Below are positions 12,089 through 24,538 of a stretch of 64,000 bases of DNA, piece after piece (the stretch's first letter is position 1; each line of letters begins with the position of its first letter). The position numbers and the translations under genes are program-made. The stretch is from Portunus trituberculatus (lineage: Eukaryota; Arthropoda; Malacostraca; Decapoda; Portunidae), in the NCBI RefSeq assembly GCF_017591435.1, contig NC_059268.1:4786481-4850480 (forward strand), read 5' to 3'. The notes under the pieces are model-generated. The model was not told the origin of the DNA. It saw only the letters and a list, made by a program, of their open reading frames with translations, and searched no databases.

Positions 12089-12118
<30 letters not shown>
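12089..12118. repeat. (TG)n tract at the 5' edge of LINE-A copy 4
   Basis: Perfect TG run; the outermost member of the LINE-A chain. Unrelated sequence follows from 12119. Confidence 0.95.
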
Positions 12119-12120
<2 letters not shown>

Positions 12121-12354
12121 GCAATTCCCAATGGCAACTTTCCCTCCCTCTCTCCCATCCTCACTAACTTTCCCATTCCTGCCAACTGAACTTTCTGCTT
12201 CATCTATTGTTTGCTGAAATTCAAAGAGCTCATATTATTACCATTCTAGTAGTATGCATTGTGTGCCATAATGAAGACAAAAATCTTTCTGTGCCTTGGC
12301 CAGTTATTCAGCCATCCAGCACCCAGCTAAACTGCTAACAGGCACCGACTTACC
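12119..12354. other. Unassigned sequence
   Basis: No convincing coding or repeat signature seen. Confidence 0.4.
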
Positions 12355-12584
12355 TTTTTTTTTTTTTTTTTTTTTATACCATGTGGGCTATTCACGGAAA
12401 TTTATGGGCTAAAGGAGATACTTTTTGTGGTACCTCCTATCTCAAAGCCCACCCATTAGGATACTGTTGCCCTGAGTGAGGAAGCCCAACCTACACTCAG
12501 ACTGTGGACAAGATTCAAACCTATGCACTTGGAAATACCTCGGACCCCAAAGCACGCATGGTTCCACTGTACCACAGCGGTCTC
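12355..12584 (-). mobile_element. tRNA-derived SINE with poly(A) tail
   Basis: On the minus strand the element starts with GAGACCGCTGTGGTACAGTGG, where TGGTACAGTGG fits an RNA polymerase III A box. A B-box-like GGTTTGAATC lies about 55 bases on. A non-tRNA body follows, and the element ends in a poly(A) tail that appears as a T run at 12355-12375. I did not find clear flanking target duplications. Confidence 0.75.
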
Positions 12585-14026
<1,442 letters not shown>

Positions 14027-14989
14027 CAGTGATGCCTCAAGATAATGAACACTTCAGGGGAGAGGGGTTGTCCGTTATCATGAATTGTCCGTTACTGAGA
14101 GCGGTTTGTCTGTGAAACCCTTAACACTCCCCTTATTCAGTAGTAGTTTATTCTCTTTAAATAATGCAAAAAAAAGTATTTTCATTATCTAATCCATCTT
14201 ATTTTACACTCAATGTTGATATAATAGAGTTCAATATTATCTAAGATGCATACAGTAATAAAATTTGTCATATCATGAATAAATTAATTAAAAATATAGT
14301 TTCCTGTCTGGTGTAACTGCCAATTCCCATGTGGTCCAGTGGCATTTTTAATAAGCATTTAATGACTGCCAGAAAGACATTGCTGAGGTGATCATCAAAG
14401 TCAGAGAAGACTACTTACACACTATTGACACATCCCCAAAGATCACCTTCCTTTCTCTAACGCCGCTTCACCTCCTTACCCTGCCCTGTCTTTCATTCCC
14501 TCTTGGTGTGTTTCTGAAATTACATCTGAAATCCTTCTAACTTTTGTACATCACCACTGAGGTAAAAATCAAGATGTGTTCTCTATAGAAAACTGTTCCC
14601 CCATCCTAAACACAGCATTTTACAGTGCTACACTGCCAAGTGCGAAACCTCACAAACCCCAACCTTAGGCAGTCTTGCTGCAGCATACTACCCTGCTGCA
14701 AACTTTACATATTACCACCTTCACAACCAGGAAGCCATGTTTTGTTTACATCACTATGTTTTTGCCACCGCTGCTACCACCGCGCTGTTAAAACACTTCA
14801 TTCATTATGTCATTTACAAGAAGAGAAGAAAAGCTTGTCCATGTCATACTAAATTACCCTCGGTCAAAAGAACAAATAAATGAAATTGTAGACCACCAAT
14901 GACTAGTAAATGAAGACAAAAATTGAGTGATGAAGAGTTTGAGTTTGCATCTCTGTCATCTGCCCAGTGAATATCTATTAGCCACTGTG

Positions 14990-15023
<34 letters not shown>

Positions 15024-15390
15024 GTGGCAGTGTCATTATCCTGACTTGCCCAACAATATTCAAACAGAAATGCATAACTCATATTTCACTTCAGCAGGCA
15101 GCGTGTCCAACCAACTAGGGACCATAAATGAGTGTCACTCCGGTGACCCCGACAGGCAAGCAGTCACCACTCATAGATGAACAAAAGTTACAATGGTATC
15201 TAGCATGCCTTTTTGGCTCGTTAATTGTCATATGTGTATTCGTCTACATAGCCACTTGGGAACTAAGGGTTTGTGAGAGAAAAAAAAGAAAGCTGCCATA
15301 ATGCTAAAAAAATTGGTTCGGTTAGGTTAGTCCAGTCCATTACTGAGCAAAATCTGTTATTGCGAGGTCTGTCATCACAAGGCACCACTG
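14027..15390. mobile_element. Non-autonomous Tigger/pogo-like DNA transposon (MITE)
   Basis: The left end reads CAGTGATGCCTCAAGATAA and the right end, reversed, reads CAGTGGTGCCTTGTGATGA. Each is flanked by TA (14025-14026 and 15391-15392), the target duplication of the Tc1/mariner-pogo superfamily. Subterminal copies of a CCGTTAC/CCATTACTGAG motif appear at both ends. No transposase frame is present in the 1364 bp. Confidence 0.7.
14993..15020. repeat. (TC)n microsatellite
   Basis: Short perfect TC array inside the Tigger-like element. Confidence 0.95.
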
Positions 15391-15673
15391 TATCTCTATT
15401 GAGGAACAGAATGGTCTCACTATGAAGGAAGAGGTATATATCAGTCTAAGTTGGCTTGCCCTCCTGTAGAAGTATGTAATTTACAGTGTAGTAGTATGGT
15501 CCATGAGACTGTCCCCTTTTATTCAGGATCAACAAGCTAAGAATGTAAATGATGTGTGTTTAAATGTTTGATGCTGTGTCTAAGCTACCTTATGTGGGAG
15601 TGATAACTGTATAGCTTCTAAGTATCTATTAACTCTTCAATTGAGCATACATTACAAACACCATTCAACTTAC

Positions 15674-15756
15674 TTAGCTGTCACTAAGAGGCCATCTTCA
15701 TGAAGCAGGTCCAGCAACATCTGGTTCTCATATTCCAGCATTGTTCCAAGTTAAAG
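15674..15756 (-). CDS. ERCC4: Candidate first coding exon of XPF/ERCC4 endonuclease
   Basis: XPF is the catalytic half of the XPF-ERCC1 nuclease that cuts 5' of DNA damage in nucleotide excision repair. On the minus strand the exon reads MLEYENQMLLDLLHEDGLL, closely matching the LLEYERQ..LELL..DGLVVCA start of XPF proteins as I know it. ATG is at 15741-15739. A consensus acceptor (ATTTCAG) precedes a 15-base leader with an in-frame stop, which fixes this ATG as the start. A consensus donor (GTAAGT) follows codon position 2 of Lys-23 at 15674. Downstream exons are not found in the window, so the next intron would exceed 3.5 kb and probably hosts the LINE cluster. A pseudo-exon is possible. Confidence 0.6.
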
Positions 15757-15884
15757 CTGAAATCCAAAATACATTTGGTTAAAATAAAACTTTCCATAAG
15801 TTTTAGTTATGATTTGTAAGTGTTTATATAAATTCATCTCAAGATTTCCAAGGTTGATATTAAAAAAAACATCAAAAACAAAAA

Positions 15885-15925
<41 letters not shown>

Positions 15926-16398
15926 AACAGGTTTCTTTTTTCACATATAAAAAAATAGCTTTAAATCAAATCATAGTATGAGAGGGTTCTATTCATACAG
16001 TTTCTTTGGGAAGAAACCACAATGTTGCATCTCTTGTATCTTCTACCACTATTTTCACAACAGACCTGGGGATATTTATGGTCCCCTTCCCACACTGTTG
16101 GCAACTATTCTGCTGTGAGGAGGGTTGGTTGGAGCAGGGAAATCCATTGATATCTTATCTGTGTGAACTAAGGCCTTATGGGGAGATGGGTGTCCAAGTG
16201 TATTTTCTACCCCATTTATCCATCACATTGCTATATTCACTCTGTGAGTAGTAAAAGCTCTGCATGCTGAAAAGAAGAAAAAAATTGAAGAAAGTCAGAG
16301 AACCTGTGGGCCCTGATGTTTAACATCAACATGGCACCCTCAACCCATGCAAAAAAACAAATACATAAAAGAGACAGCTGTTGAACATTCTAAAAGCA
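15757..16398. other. Unassigned sequence with poly(A) run
   Basis: Contains an A-rich run at about 15890-15919. An 81-codon plus-strand open frame at 16006-16251 has no recognisable features. May be intron or upstream region of the candidate XPF exon. Confidence 0.4.
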
Positions 16399-16995
16399 CA
16401 GTAGAGACTCAATACTCGAATGTCTAAATAGTCAAACTTTTCAATAGTTGAATGCAAAAGTTCGACTCAATACTCGAAAAAATACCTATTACTCGAACGT
16501 CCATCCACGTGGCTGTAAACAAAGGGTCTCTCCCTTCCTGCCCCCCACCCCTCGCCACGTGCCCCACTGGTCCACCACAGCCAGGTGATCCTTCGCTGTC
16601 ATAAAAAGAACATTGCCCTGCGCTTTCTCTCTGGAGTTTTTTTTTTGCATTTAGAAGCTTACAATGGCACCGAAGAGGCTTGTTAGTGGTGAGAATAAGC
16701 CTACAAGAAAGAATGTAGTGACAACCATCAAAAGGAAAAGGAAGATTATTGATAAATACGAGAAAGGATGAAGAATAACCGATCTTGCAACTGAGTACTG
16801 TATGGCTAAATCTACAGTAGCCACAATACTGAAGAAGATAGAGCTCATTAAAAGAGCTGATGTGGCGATTGGTGCGAAAAGACAATTTAAGCGACCTGTG
16901 GCAGTGGAAGAAATGGAGAAATTTTTTATTGGATAAACCAAAGACAGATGGCTGGTGATTCTTTATCAGAGGGCATAATTTGTGCACATTTACCT
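16399..16995 (+). pseudogene. Tigger/pogo transposase N-terminus, 5' end of element
   Basis: The element begins with CAGTAGAGACTCAATACTCGAA, which fits a Tigger terminal repeat. ATG at 16664 opens a frame starting MAPKRLVSGENKPTRKN, a pogo/CENP-B-type helix-turn-helix: the block ITDLATEYCMAKSTVATIL is the DNA-recognition region. An in-frame TGA (16769-16771) and a frame change near 16930, before WINQRQMAGDSLSEGIICA, disrupt it. The element is truncated at about 16995, so the DDE catalytic domain is absent. Confidence 0.78.
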
Positions 16996-17324
16996 TTTTT
17001 TATTTCAATGTCTGCCAAAACTGGGTGATTCTTATGAGCCCATGCATTTTATGAGCCATCAAATACAGTACATTTATGTTCACTTTTAGCTTTTTACAAA
17101 CTTTACTACCAAGAAAGGTTTGTTTTGTGATGCACAAAGTGAAATTTTGCATGGAACGTAGAAAAGAAAGCAGAAGAAGAGCCATTTGTAATCAGTGGCA
17201 GCTGCTTCTTCTTGTGACACTCTTTACCTTGTTCATTTCTTTCACCCCAATATTCTTGTTTCTATCCCTTTATTGTATGCTATAATGGACATCATACCTT
17301 TGTATTCACATATATATTTTTTTT
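16996..17324. other. Unassigned sequence
   Basis: No feature recognised between the Tigger relic and the LINE-B 3' end. Confidence 0.4.
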
Positions 17325-18076
17325 ATGTAAGCGGGAGAACTGCCAAGAGCAAAAAAGATATATTAGAAAAAAAGGCCCACTGGAACTAGTCTCCAAAAAA
17401 GATTGAAAGAATTAGTCAAAAGCCTGGGACAAATGTCTTGACACCTCTCTCTCTTAAAAGAAGTTAAGTGTCAAGTCATAGGATGATGGAAAATAGAGAG
17501 GCAGGTAGGGAGTCCCAGGCCATAGTGTTAATAATATACCTTTTTGTACATGGCAACCACAGTCAATTCATATTTTGCTTCAAAATATTTGGTGGGTAAA
17601 CAACTCCACAGCTTAGTCCTGGCCTGAAAATATTCATGTGACATTAGGGTGAGTGTTGTAGTGACTAGCATGTTTTACCAGTGAAAGGTATGAATGATTG
17701 AGACAGAAAGGAAGAAGAAAACCTTGTGCAGTGGGACCACAGGAAGAGGGGAAGCATGCAGTTAGTAATATCAGTAGAACAGTTAGCATGAAAATAGCAA
17801 TAAAAGATAGAAAGAGGTGCATCATTTCGGCACTGAGAAAGAGGCTGAATACAATCAGTCAGAGGAGGGGAGTTGATGAGACGAAAAGCTTTTGATTTCA
17901 CCCTATCTAATAAAGCTGTATGAGTGGAACCCCCCAAACATGCAAAGAGTACTCCATACAAGGACAGATAAGGCACTTGTATAGAGTTAGCAGTTGGAGG
18001 GGAAAGAAAAACTGGCAGAGATGCCGCAGTATGCCTATCTTCATAGAAGTTGTTTTAGCAAGAGATGAGATGTTAA
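17325..18076 (-). pseudogene. LINE-B copy 1, 3' part (continues at 19903)
   Basis: LINE-B is a second Jockey-like non-LTR family. This segment holds the C-terminal domain (LTLYKCLICPCMEYSLHVWG and STHTALLDRVKSKAFRLI) and the 3' untranslated end, which on the plus strand begins with a T run and GCCCACTGGAACT. Its frame is broken. It is interrupted at 18076 by a Harbinger-like transposon and resumes at 19903. Confidence 0.75.
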
Positions 18077-18731
18077 GGCCCGTACCAAGAGTCATGAAGG
18101 TTTAAGGTTGAGGGTAGAAGGCAAGGTAATGTGGTACTAAGAGTCGCTGTCATTATTGGAACGAAGAGCAGAAGGAAGGTCGAAGGGAAGGCATGGGTGC
18201 CCCCGTGTCTTCCACATGACCTTCGAAGAAATATTTTATAATTTTCGTAAGCTGGAGTGACCAACGAATAGTATGAACTAAAATCAACATCAAGAAATAT
18301 TTTCAATCTCGGAAAACCGATAGTTTTGTTTCCACGTAAGTTACTATTTTTTTATAATAGAGAAGGATCGCCTTAAATCGCGAGGTGGAAGAACGCAGTG
18401 GATCCAAAAAGCTCGCCACCTAGCTGTCTTAAAAAGCTTGTTTTTGTTTGTCAGTTAAGTTACACTGTTTATTTCATGGTAATAAATATTTTCTTTAGTG
18501 AGCTCATCATCCAAACCTATTAAAGACCAAATATGTACATGGGTTAATGGAGAATAGGAAGTGACAGGTGAACTGCCAACAGACAGAAGGCTGTCAAAGT
18601 ATGCAAAGAAAAGCCAGTCACAAGGTAGATACTAGCCTGTATAAGCAGGTTTAAAACAAAACCACAAAGATGTATGTAGACAAAGAATTTCACAAGCACC
18701 CCACTTCACACTAAACCAGGACTTCTTATCA

Positions 18732-18734
<3 letters not shown>

Positions 18735-18772
<38 letters not shown>
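18735..18772. repeat. (TC)n microsatellite
   Basis: Perfect TC array inside the Harbinger-like element. Confidence 0.95.
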
Positions 18773-18775
<3 letters not shown>

Positions 18776-19489
18776 AAAGACAGTGAGTGACATAAACATT
18801 GAGTGCAATAATGTTAAAGCTAAGTCAACAGATAACTTTTCACTGAGTTGGGTGTGATGTGCAAGGATTTAAGTATAGGTATACTGACAGCATTGTAGTT
18901 CTCAAGATGTATAGTCCTGTATCCAAACCATTTCAGGCCATGATTAATGTAATTCATGATTGACTATACTAATGTGTTAACTACGTAATTTTTAATGATA
19001 TGCATACAAATTGTGGTCTAGCAGAACCCAAAGTATACAAATTTCTCAACTCTTGTAATGAACTACCACTGCTTCTTGATATGGATTTTGTAAGCCAGTG
19101 ATTTCCAAACAAATGATAAATTACCACTTTAGGGATAATGGAAGGATACAGAAAAAAAAGAAAGTTAAGAATTCTGGAAATTATGAAAACACTGCAGTCT
19201 GTAAAGTTGTTGAATAAACCTGTTATAAATACATAGTGAAATTGAGCAACAACAATAAACATTCAGAACTGCTATACATATACAAAACTTGAGAAGAAAA
19301 ATGATTTAAATGTGTGGCAAGCCAGGTTTTCAATAAGGAATGCTTGAGTACACAGATATTCAATAACTCTGATCACATGTGGGCTTGTTACTCACTACCT
19401 GAGCCTGCCTCTTTTTCACATTGTCAGTTTCTCTCTGAGCACCAACTGATGCTATAATCTTGAATTTTTATTTAGCTATAAATATCTTA

Positions 19490-19753
19490 ATATTAAATAA
19501 TGTTGATGGCATTAAATGACTTGGTGATCGCCTTTCAAGCTAAATTTTTCTTGTGAAGGATAGCTGGGTTTGTTGAGCAGTCTTGCAAGTCTTTATTCTC
19601 TTTCACAAGATTGAGAATAATTATTTTCTGCTCGTGCGTGAGTGGCAAGGCCCGGTCACAACTTCTTCCCTCCATTCTTGTAACGCGCGCTGTGGTTTTG
19701 TTGTTGTTTGTGGAGCTCAAATCCAGATTACAGTCATACCAATACCGAAACAA
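19490..19753 (-). pseudogene. Myb/SANT-like DNA-binding protein of the Harbinger element
   Basis: The minus-strand frame from 19753 contains LPLTHEQKIIILNLVKENKD followed by ILHKKNLA, then a TGA stop (19537-19535), then KAITKSFNA. This is the pattern of a Myb/SANT-like trihelix domain in which a conserved Trp normally sits at the stop position. In Harbinger elements this protein helps bring the transposase to the nucleus and to the ends. Here it is a stop-disrupted relic, and no clear downstream exon is confirmed. Confidence 0.65.
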
Positions 19754-19902
19754 GTGTTACCAACTCATGCTAGCGGCAGACCTCTCATGGCCCTACCTTC
19801 CATGGTGACTCTTGATACGGATTGAAGGTAAGAGCGAAGGCTTTGCCTTGCTGGTCAAAGGAAAGGTCCGTGCCTTGGCCTTCGTGACTCTTGGTACGGC
19901 CC

Positions 19903-20612
19903 TAAGTTTCCAGTTAAGATTATAAGTAAAGGACAGACAGAGGATATTTAGTGGAAGAGGGAGACAGTTGAGTATCACTGAAGAAAAAGGGATGGTTGTC
20001 TGGAAGGTTGTCGAGTTGATAGATGAAAGAATTGAGTTTTTGAGGCATTGAAAACTACTCAGTTTTCTCTGCCCCAATCAGAAATCTTGGAAAGATCAGA
20101 AGTCAGGCATTCTGTGGCATCCCTGCGTGATCTATTGACTTCCTGAAGGGTTAGTTGACTCTGAAAGGACACAAAAAGATGTAGGGTGGTATCATCAGCG
20201 TAGGAGTGGATAAGGCAAGAAGTTTAGTTAAGGTCATTAATGAATAATAGAAAGAGAGTGGGTGATACGACAGAACCCTGAGAAACAACACTCTTAATAG
20301 ATTTAGAAGAACAGAGACTGTCTACCACAGCTGCAACAGAACAGTCAGAAACTTGAGATAAAGTTGTAGAAAGATAGAAACCATAAGAGTTTTGAAATCA
20401 AAGCTTTGTGCCAGACTCTATCAAAAGCTTTTGATATGGCTAACGCGACAGCAAAAGTTTCCCTGAAATCTCTAAAAGAAGATGACCAAGACTCGTATGG
20501 TAAACATCATTACGAAGAACTTTAATTGTAGGCATGAAATAGTCAGAGGGAGAAGGAGAGGGAGGAACAAACCCAGAATCATCTAAAGCAGAGTTGTTAG
20601 TAAAGCAAAGGT
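19903..20612 (-). pseudogene. LINE-B copy 1, RT part
   Basis: Continuation of the copy at 17325-18076. The minus strand holds RT remnants: a VSQGSVVSPTLFLLFINDL-like box, IHSYADDTTLH (the catalytic box), and the conserved upstream part. Several frame changes and an internal deletion. It meets LINE-B copy 2, in opposite orientation, at about 20612. Confidence 0.72.
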
Positions 20613-21440
20613 CACCAACTCTCTATTATTCATTAATGATCTTAATCAAACTTCTTGCTCTATCCACTCTTACACTGATGATACCACCCTGCACTTTTCC
20701 ATGTCTTTTCGGAGACAACCAATCATTCAAGAAGTCAACAGGTCACACAGAGATGCCACAGAATGCCTAACTTTTTTTTTTTTCTGATTGGGAGAGAGAA
20801 AACTTAGTACTGTAGTTTTCAGTGCCTCAAAAACTCAATTCCTCCATCTATCAACTCAACACAACCTTCCAGACAATTATCCCCCTCTTCTTTAATGACA
20901 CTCAACAGTCCCCCTCTTCTACACCTCCCCAACTGTATAAGGGCCTCATCCACCTATGTATGGAGTACTCTTCACATGTTCAGAGGGGTTCCATTCATAC
21001 TGCTCTATTAGATAGGATGGAATCAAAAGCTTTTCATCTAATCAGTTTTCCTCCTCTAACTGACAGTCTTCTTTCAGCCTCTTTCTCATCCCTATTCTGT
21101 CCAACTCTCCAATGCATGAGTTAACCAGTACTCCCAATCTTGAGTTAACCAGTACTCCCAATCTTGAGTTAACCAGTACTCTCAATCTAGAGTTAACCAG
21201 TACTCTCAATTTTGAGTTAACCAGTACTCCCAATCTTGAGTTAACCAGTACTCTCAATCTTGAGTTAACCAGTACTCTCAATCTTGACTTGACTTCATTC
21301 AAGAGAGAGGTTTCAAGACATTTGTCCCTATCCTTTGGCTAATTCTATCAGCTCTATAAGGAGACAGGCAACTGAGTGGGCCTTTTTTTCTTTATATTTT
21401 TGCTGCCCTTGGCCAGTCATCCTCTCTTACATGAATGTAA
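20613..21440 (+). pseudogene. LINE-B copy 2, RT end to 3' UTR
   Basis: Plus-strand copy starting at LLFINDLNQTSCSIHSYTDD (catalytic box with Thr for Ala) and running through STHTALLDRMESKAF-like sequence to the 3' untranslated end at about 21440. Contains a 24-bp minisatellite expansion. Multiple stops. Oriented head to head with copy 1, but it contains its own 3' end, so it is a separate insertion. Confidence 0.72.
21118..21285. repeat. 24-bp minisatellite, seven units, within LINE-B
   Basis: Units begin GAGTTAACCAGTACTC and repeat every 24 bases with one or two substitutions. The founding motif occurs once in other LINE-B copies (near 44680), so the array arose by local expansion. Because 24 is a multiple of three, both strands stay open through it. 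Confidence 0.9.
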
Positions 21441-23589
21441 AATAAAAGAAATGTTGGTGTTAGGAAACAAAAACATTAGTAAATAAGAGTTGCATGGCCT
21501 GCCTCAATATTTACTCTTAAATACTATTCCAGTAGCCTTTATCAATTCATAATGGATATATAACTCAGAAACAATATGGAGCTGCCTTCAGTAGGTTAGG
21601 TTAGGTTGGTTTACAATTTATCAGTATTTTAAGGATTTCTGGGGATCTTTTTCCCAACTTAGTCAATATGGCCTCTTAAGTAGACTCTTTAAGAATGGCA
21701 AAATTTGGTCTGTTATGGCTGTCCCAACCCAAAGAACTGGTATATTTGGAGAAAAAAATAAGTTTGACAGTAAATACTAATAAGTAATTCACCAATGATT
21801 GTATTTTGATGCCTAGAACACAAAATGGGCATTCCTGACCATTGGAATATAATCATCAAATTTTAGATAAAAGGTAAATCTATAGAACAGCAACTCCTTA
21901 CATATTCTTTTCTATTACCACCCTTCCCCCCAACAAGCTTGGGAGCATGTGGGTAAATCGGGGTTTATTTTTTTTGGGGGGGAGGAGGCAAACGAGGCGA
22001 GATATGGCGATCTGGAAAATCTAAGGACAAAAACCCATTTTTTAAGAAAAAATTTAGGAAATTGTAAAAACATCATGGAAAAGTTTTGCTGAAATTATCC
22101 TAACCTAACATAATAAGCTGCAAACCAGGGCGCTGCATCCCCCGGATCCCCCCTAAACTAACCTATAATCAGTAACGGGCATAACAGTAATGGGCAGCAT
22201 CTGCTTGCTTCGCTTGCTCCGGCAACTGAATTATAACCTCTTCGCACATCTACATATTGCCAAGGGCAAACTGTCAACATAACTACCCTAATGTAAACAA
22301 TACTCACAAAATTAGGTTGAAAAATCTATGACTCCTACGTTGCAATCAGGGCACCTGTCTGAAGCCATTAGAGCCGGTGGATGAACTGACATGGCGTACT
22401 GACACTTCCTCAGCACAGGCCTCACGCACATGCCAACATCCATACGTTCTGTCTCGTGATTGGACTACTCTTACCCACAAACCCAGAATGTGAACAACAG
22501 ACAGTCAGTTCCTGTTACCCACAAACCCCAGATATATACAATAGACAATAGCAATGTTTACTTTTTGGACTTAGACTCCGAGTGACGTCTCTAATTTCAT
22601 TGAGGCAATGTGACATAACCATGTGTGAACCCCAAACAAGACCACAAGGTACATGTTCTCCATTAACTACTCATCATTTTGTTATTATTGTACTGATTAG
22701 AGAAGAGGTCCTGTTTTATAGATTTACGATGCATTGTAACTAAACCTAACCTAACTTAATGCAATGGTTTTCATGCTCAGTGCAAATCTTTAATTCATAA
22801 CCATCAATAATGAGTAATTTGCAAGGGAAAAAAGAAGTCCCTTAGAAAGATGTCTACTTTCCAGTGGAGCACATCTTTTCTCATATAAGTGACAGACAAC
22901 TCTCTCCAGTAACTTCCAAAAACTCCACTTCAACAAGTCCCCAAGCTTGGTGGTGCAGGGGAGAGGGTATGGTGGGGAGATCTTGTTATGCATTTTTACC
23001 CAAGTATCATATATTGCTTAAAAACAAATAATCAGAGTTTCAAAACCAGTAGGTTAAGCTTATTTCCATATTCCCTCCAAACCTAAGTAAACCTCAACTT
23101 GACCTAAACTAATTACACCGGTAAATAAGAATGCGCTGAAAGCAAACATTTTTTTCTTAAATCCTTCACGGTGTTATTATCAATTTGCCAATGAAACACA
23201 TCACAAGATAGAAGTGAGTTAGTGCTGATTCTGGTGCAATACTGAAATGGCTGCTCCAAACTCACTTTTAGTGGTGGGAGAATGTGTGCAGGCGGTAGCG
23301 TCCCAATCTTTTTCTTTTATTTTTTCAAATGGTTGACTTTCACAAACACATTTCAATGGTCAGGATTGTCACCGCATCTCACCATGGTCGTATCTTGTCA
23401 CCGTCACCGTCTGTCAAATCTCGATAGTGTTAAACAAACCGCTTTCTAAACCGCTTCTCTACTTCAATTCAGAGTTTAGAGCGTTGACTGCTTGGCTTCA
23501 CGATCTTGATCTTGATCTTCACGCTACAGGTGGCTCGGGATCGCTCCGGAGCCACTGAGCGGTATGTAGTTCCTTGCTATCCCAGAGGC
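21441..23589. other. Unassigned sequence with short telomere-like runs
   Basis: Short TTAGG/CCTAA runs occur at about 21595, 22100 and 22745. At 22130-22500 the sequence is less AT-rich. Two short candidate starts are visible: a plus-strand MAAPNSLLVVGEC near 23250 and a minus-strand MASDRCPDCNVG near 22370. Neither has enough context to call. Confidence 0.35.
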
Positions 23590-24067
23590 AGTGAGGATAA
23601 GATTGATTGATTGATACATATATTATTGCATTAATAAATAAATACAACAAAGGAGGAGGATGAACCTTGCCACCCACCCCCTGGGCAAAGACTTAAGGTT
23701 AAAGTATCAAAAATATAACAATAGACAGTATACATAGTAAGAATACGAGTACTTCAATAAATAAATTGCACACCTTATTGCTTAAACACCCTGCAGTCTG
23801 GGAGCAAACTGAGGATATTCCCTGAGTATATCCCTGAGAGTGATTGAGTCTAGGAGATGGTCAATGAGACTATATTTGTTGACCTTGTGACCTAAATTTA
23901 GCAATTAGAGGACATTCCATGATATAGTGACGTAGAGTGTGTCCCCTTAGTGCAGCACACAGCACACACCAGGAGAAGCACTGACTTCCCAAAAGTAGCC
24001 TCATTGCCACCCTGTCGTGTGATGCGGTGTGTCTCATTTATAGACCGGAGCCCGAAGGGGTTTGGGT
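23590..24067 (-). pseudogene. LINE ORF2 C-terminus and 3' tail (I/Nimb-like)
   Basis: The minus strand encodes a HTLRHYIMECPLIAKFR stretch, the zinc-knuckle-like C-terminus seen in I-group LINEs and paralleled in the large LINE at 33.5 kb. A non-coding tail follows, ending in a TCAA-type short repeat at about 23602-23616. The MULE transposon begins a few bases upstream. Confidence 0.55.
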
Positions 24068-24075
24068 AGCTGAAA
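24068..24075. repeat. MULE target-site duplication, left
   Basis: AGCTGAAA, repeated at 26760-26767 on the other side of the MULE. Confidence 0.85.
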
Positions 24076-24113
24076 GGGAGCAAGTCGTTTCGCAGCAAAT
24101 GACACTTCGCCTC
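24076..24113 (+). repeat. MULE left terminal inverted repeat
   Basis: Pairs with 26722-26759 on the opposite strand, 36 of 38 positions matching. Confidence 0.85.
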
Positions 24114-24538
24114 GCCGCTGCGAACGCGCCCAATGAACCAGTGGGACTGAGGCGAACCGTCCTAGACTACGTACTATTAAACCATACCGTATTTTACTGG
24201 TGGATACATGTCTATATTATTATGTTCATGGAAAATAAAATAGCATGGCTATTAACATATTTTATTGCTGTATATAGCTAGTCCGTACATTTTAAAACAT
24301 GAATAAATACATGAATACAACATTATGTGGGTGGTGAATTAAAATAACTTTATTAGTCAATTAATAGGCTACATGTAAGAAAAGAATGAATAAAATACAT
24401 GTATTCATGCCGTCCATACATTAGAATGGGCAGTATATTCCCGCACATTTGCGCAAAAGCATCTTTGCCAGTTCTATGTCCCTTGTCGAGGTTCTCATGT
24501 ATTCTTCCCACGCATCAAATAATCTACCATGCATGCGT

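Larger units (their letters stand above)
18077..19902. mobile_element. Harbinger/PIF-like DNA transposon, complete ends
   Basis: The ends are a 24-bp inverted repeat with two mismatches: left GGCCCGTACCAAGAGTCA, right (reversed) GGGCCGTACCAAGAGTCA. Both are flanked by TAA (18074-18076 and 19903-19905), the trinucleotide duplication typical of PIF/Harbinger. LINE-B sequence is continuous across the insertion, which independently confirms the boundaries. The 1826-bp body carries a Myb/SANT-like relic (Harbingers encode such a partner protein) but no recognisable DDE transposase. So it is probably a deletion derivative mobilised in trans. Confidence 0.82.

Noticed and set aside
21118..21285. CRISPR-like regular repeat
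   Set aside because: Units are contiguous with no unique spacers, and the context is a eukaryotic LINE.
20613..21440. LINE-B copies 1 and 2 as one twin-primed element
   Set aside because: Both segments contain the 3' end and overlapping RT parts, so they are separate insertions.
22320..22480. Possible minus-strand first exon with an inverted CCAAT word
   Set aside because: Short frame with an early stop and no supporting structure.
21595..22760. Telomere or telomere-proximal sequence
   Set aside because: TTAGG/CCTAA runs have only two or three units and are scattered; interstitial.
23240..23340. Possible first exon starting MAAPNSLLVVGEC on the plus strand
   Set aside because: Good start context but no convincing donor, no family and no downstream exon.
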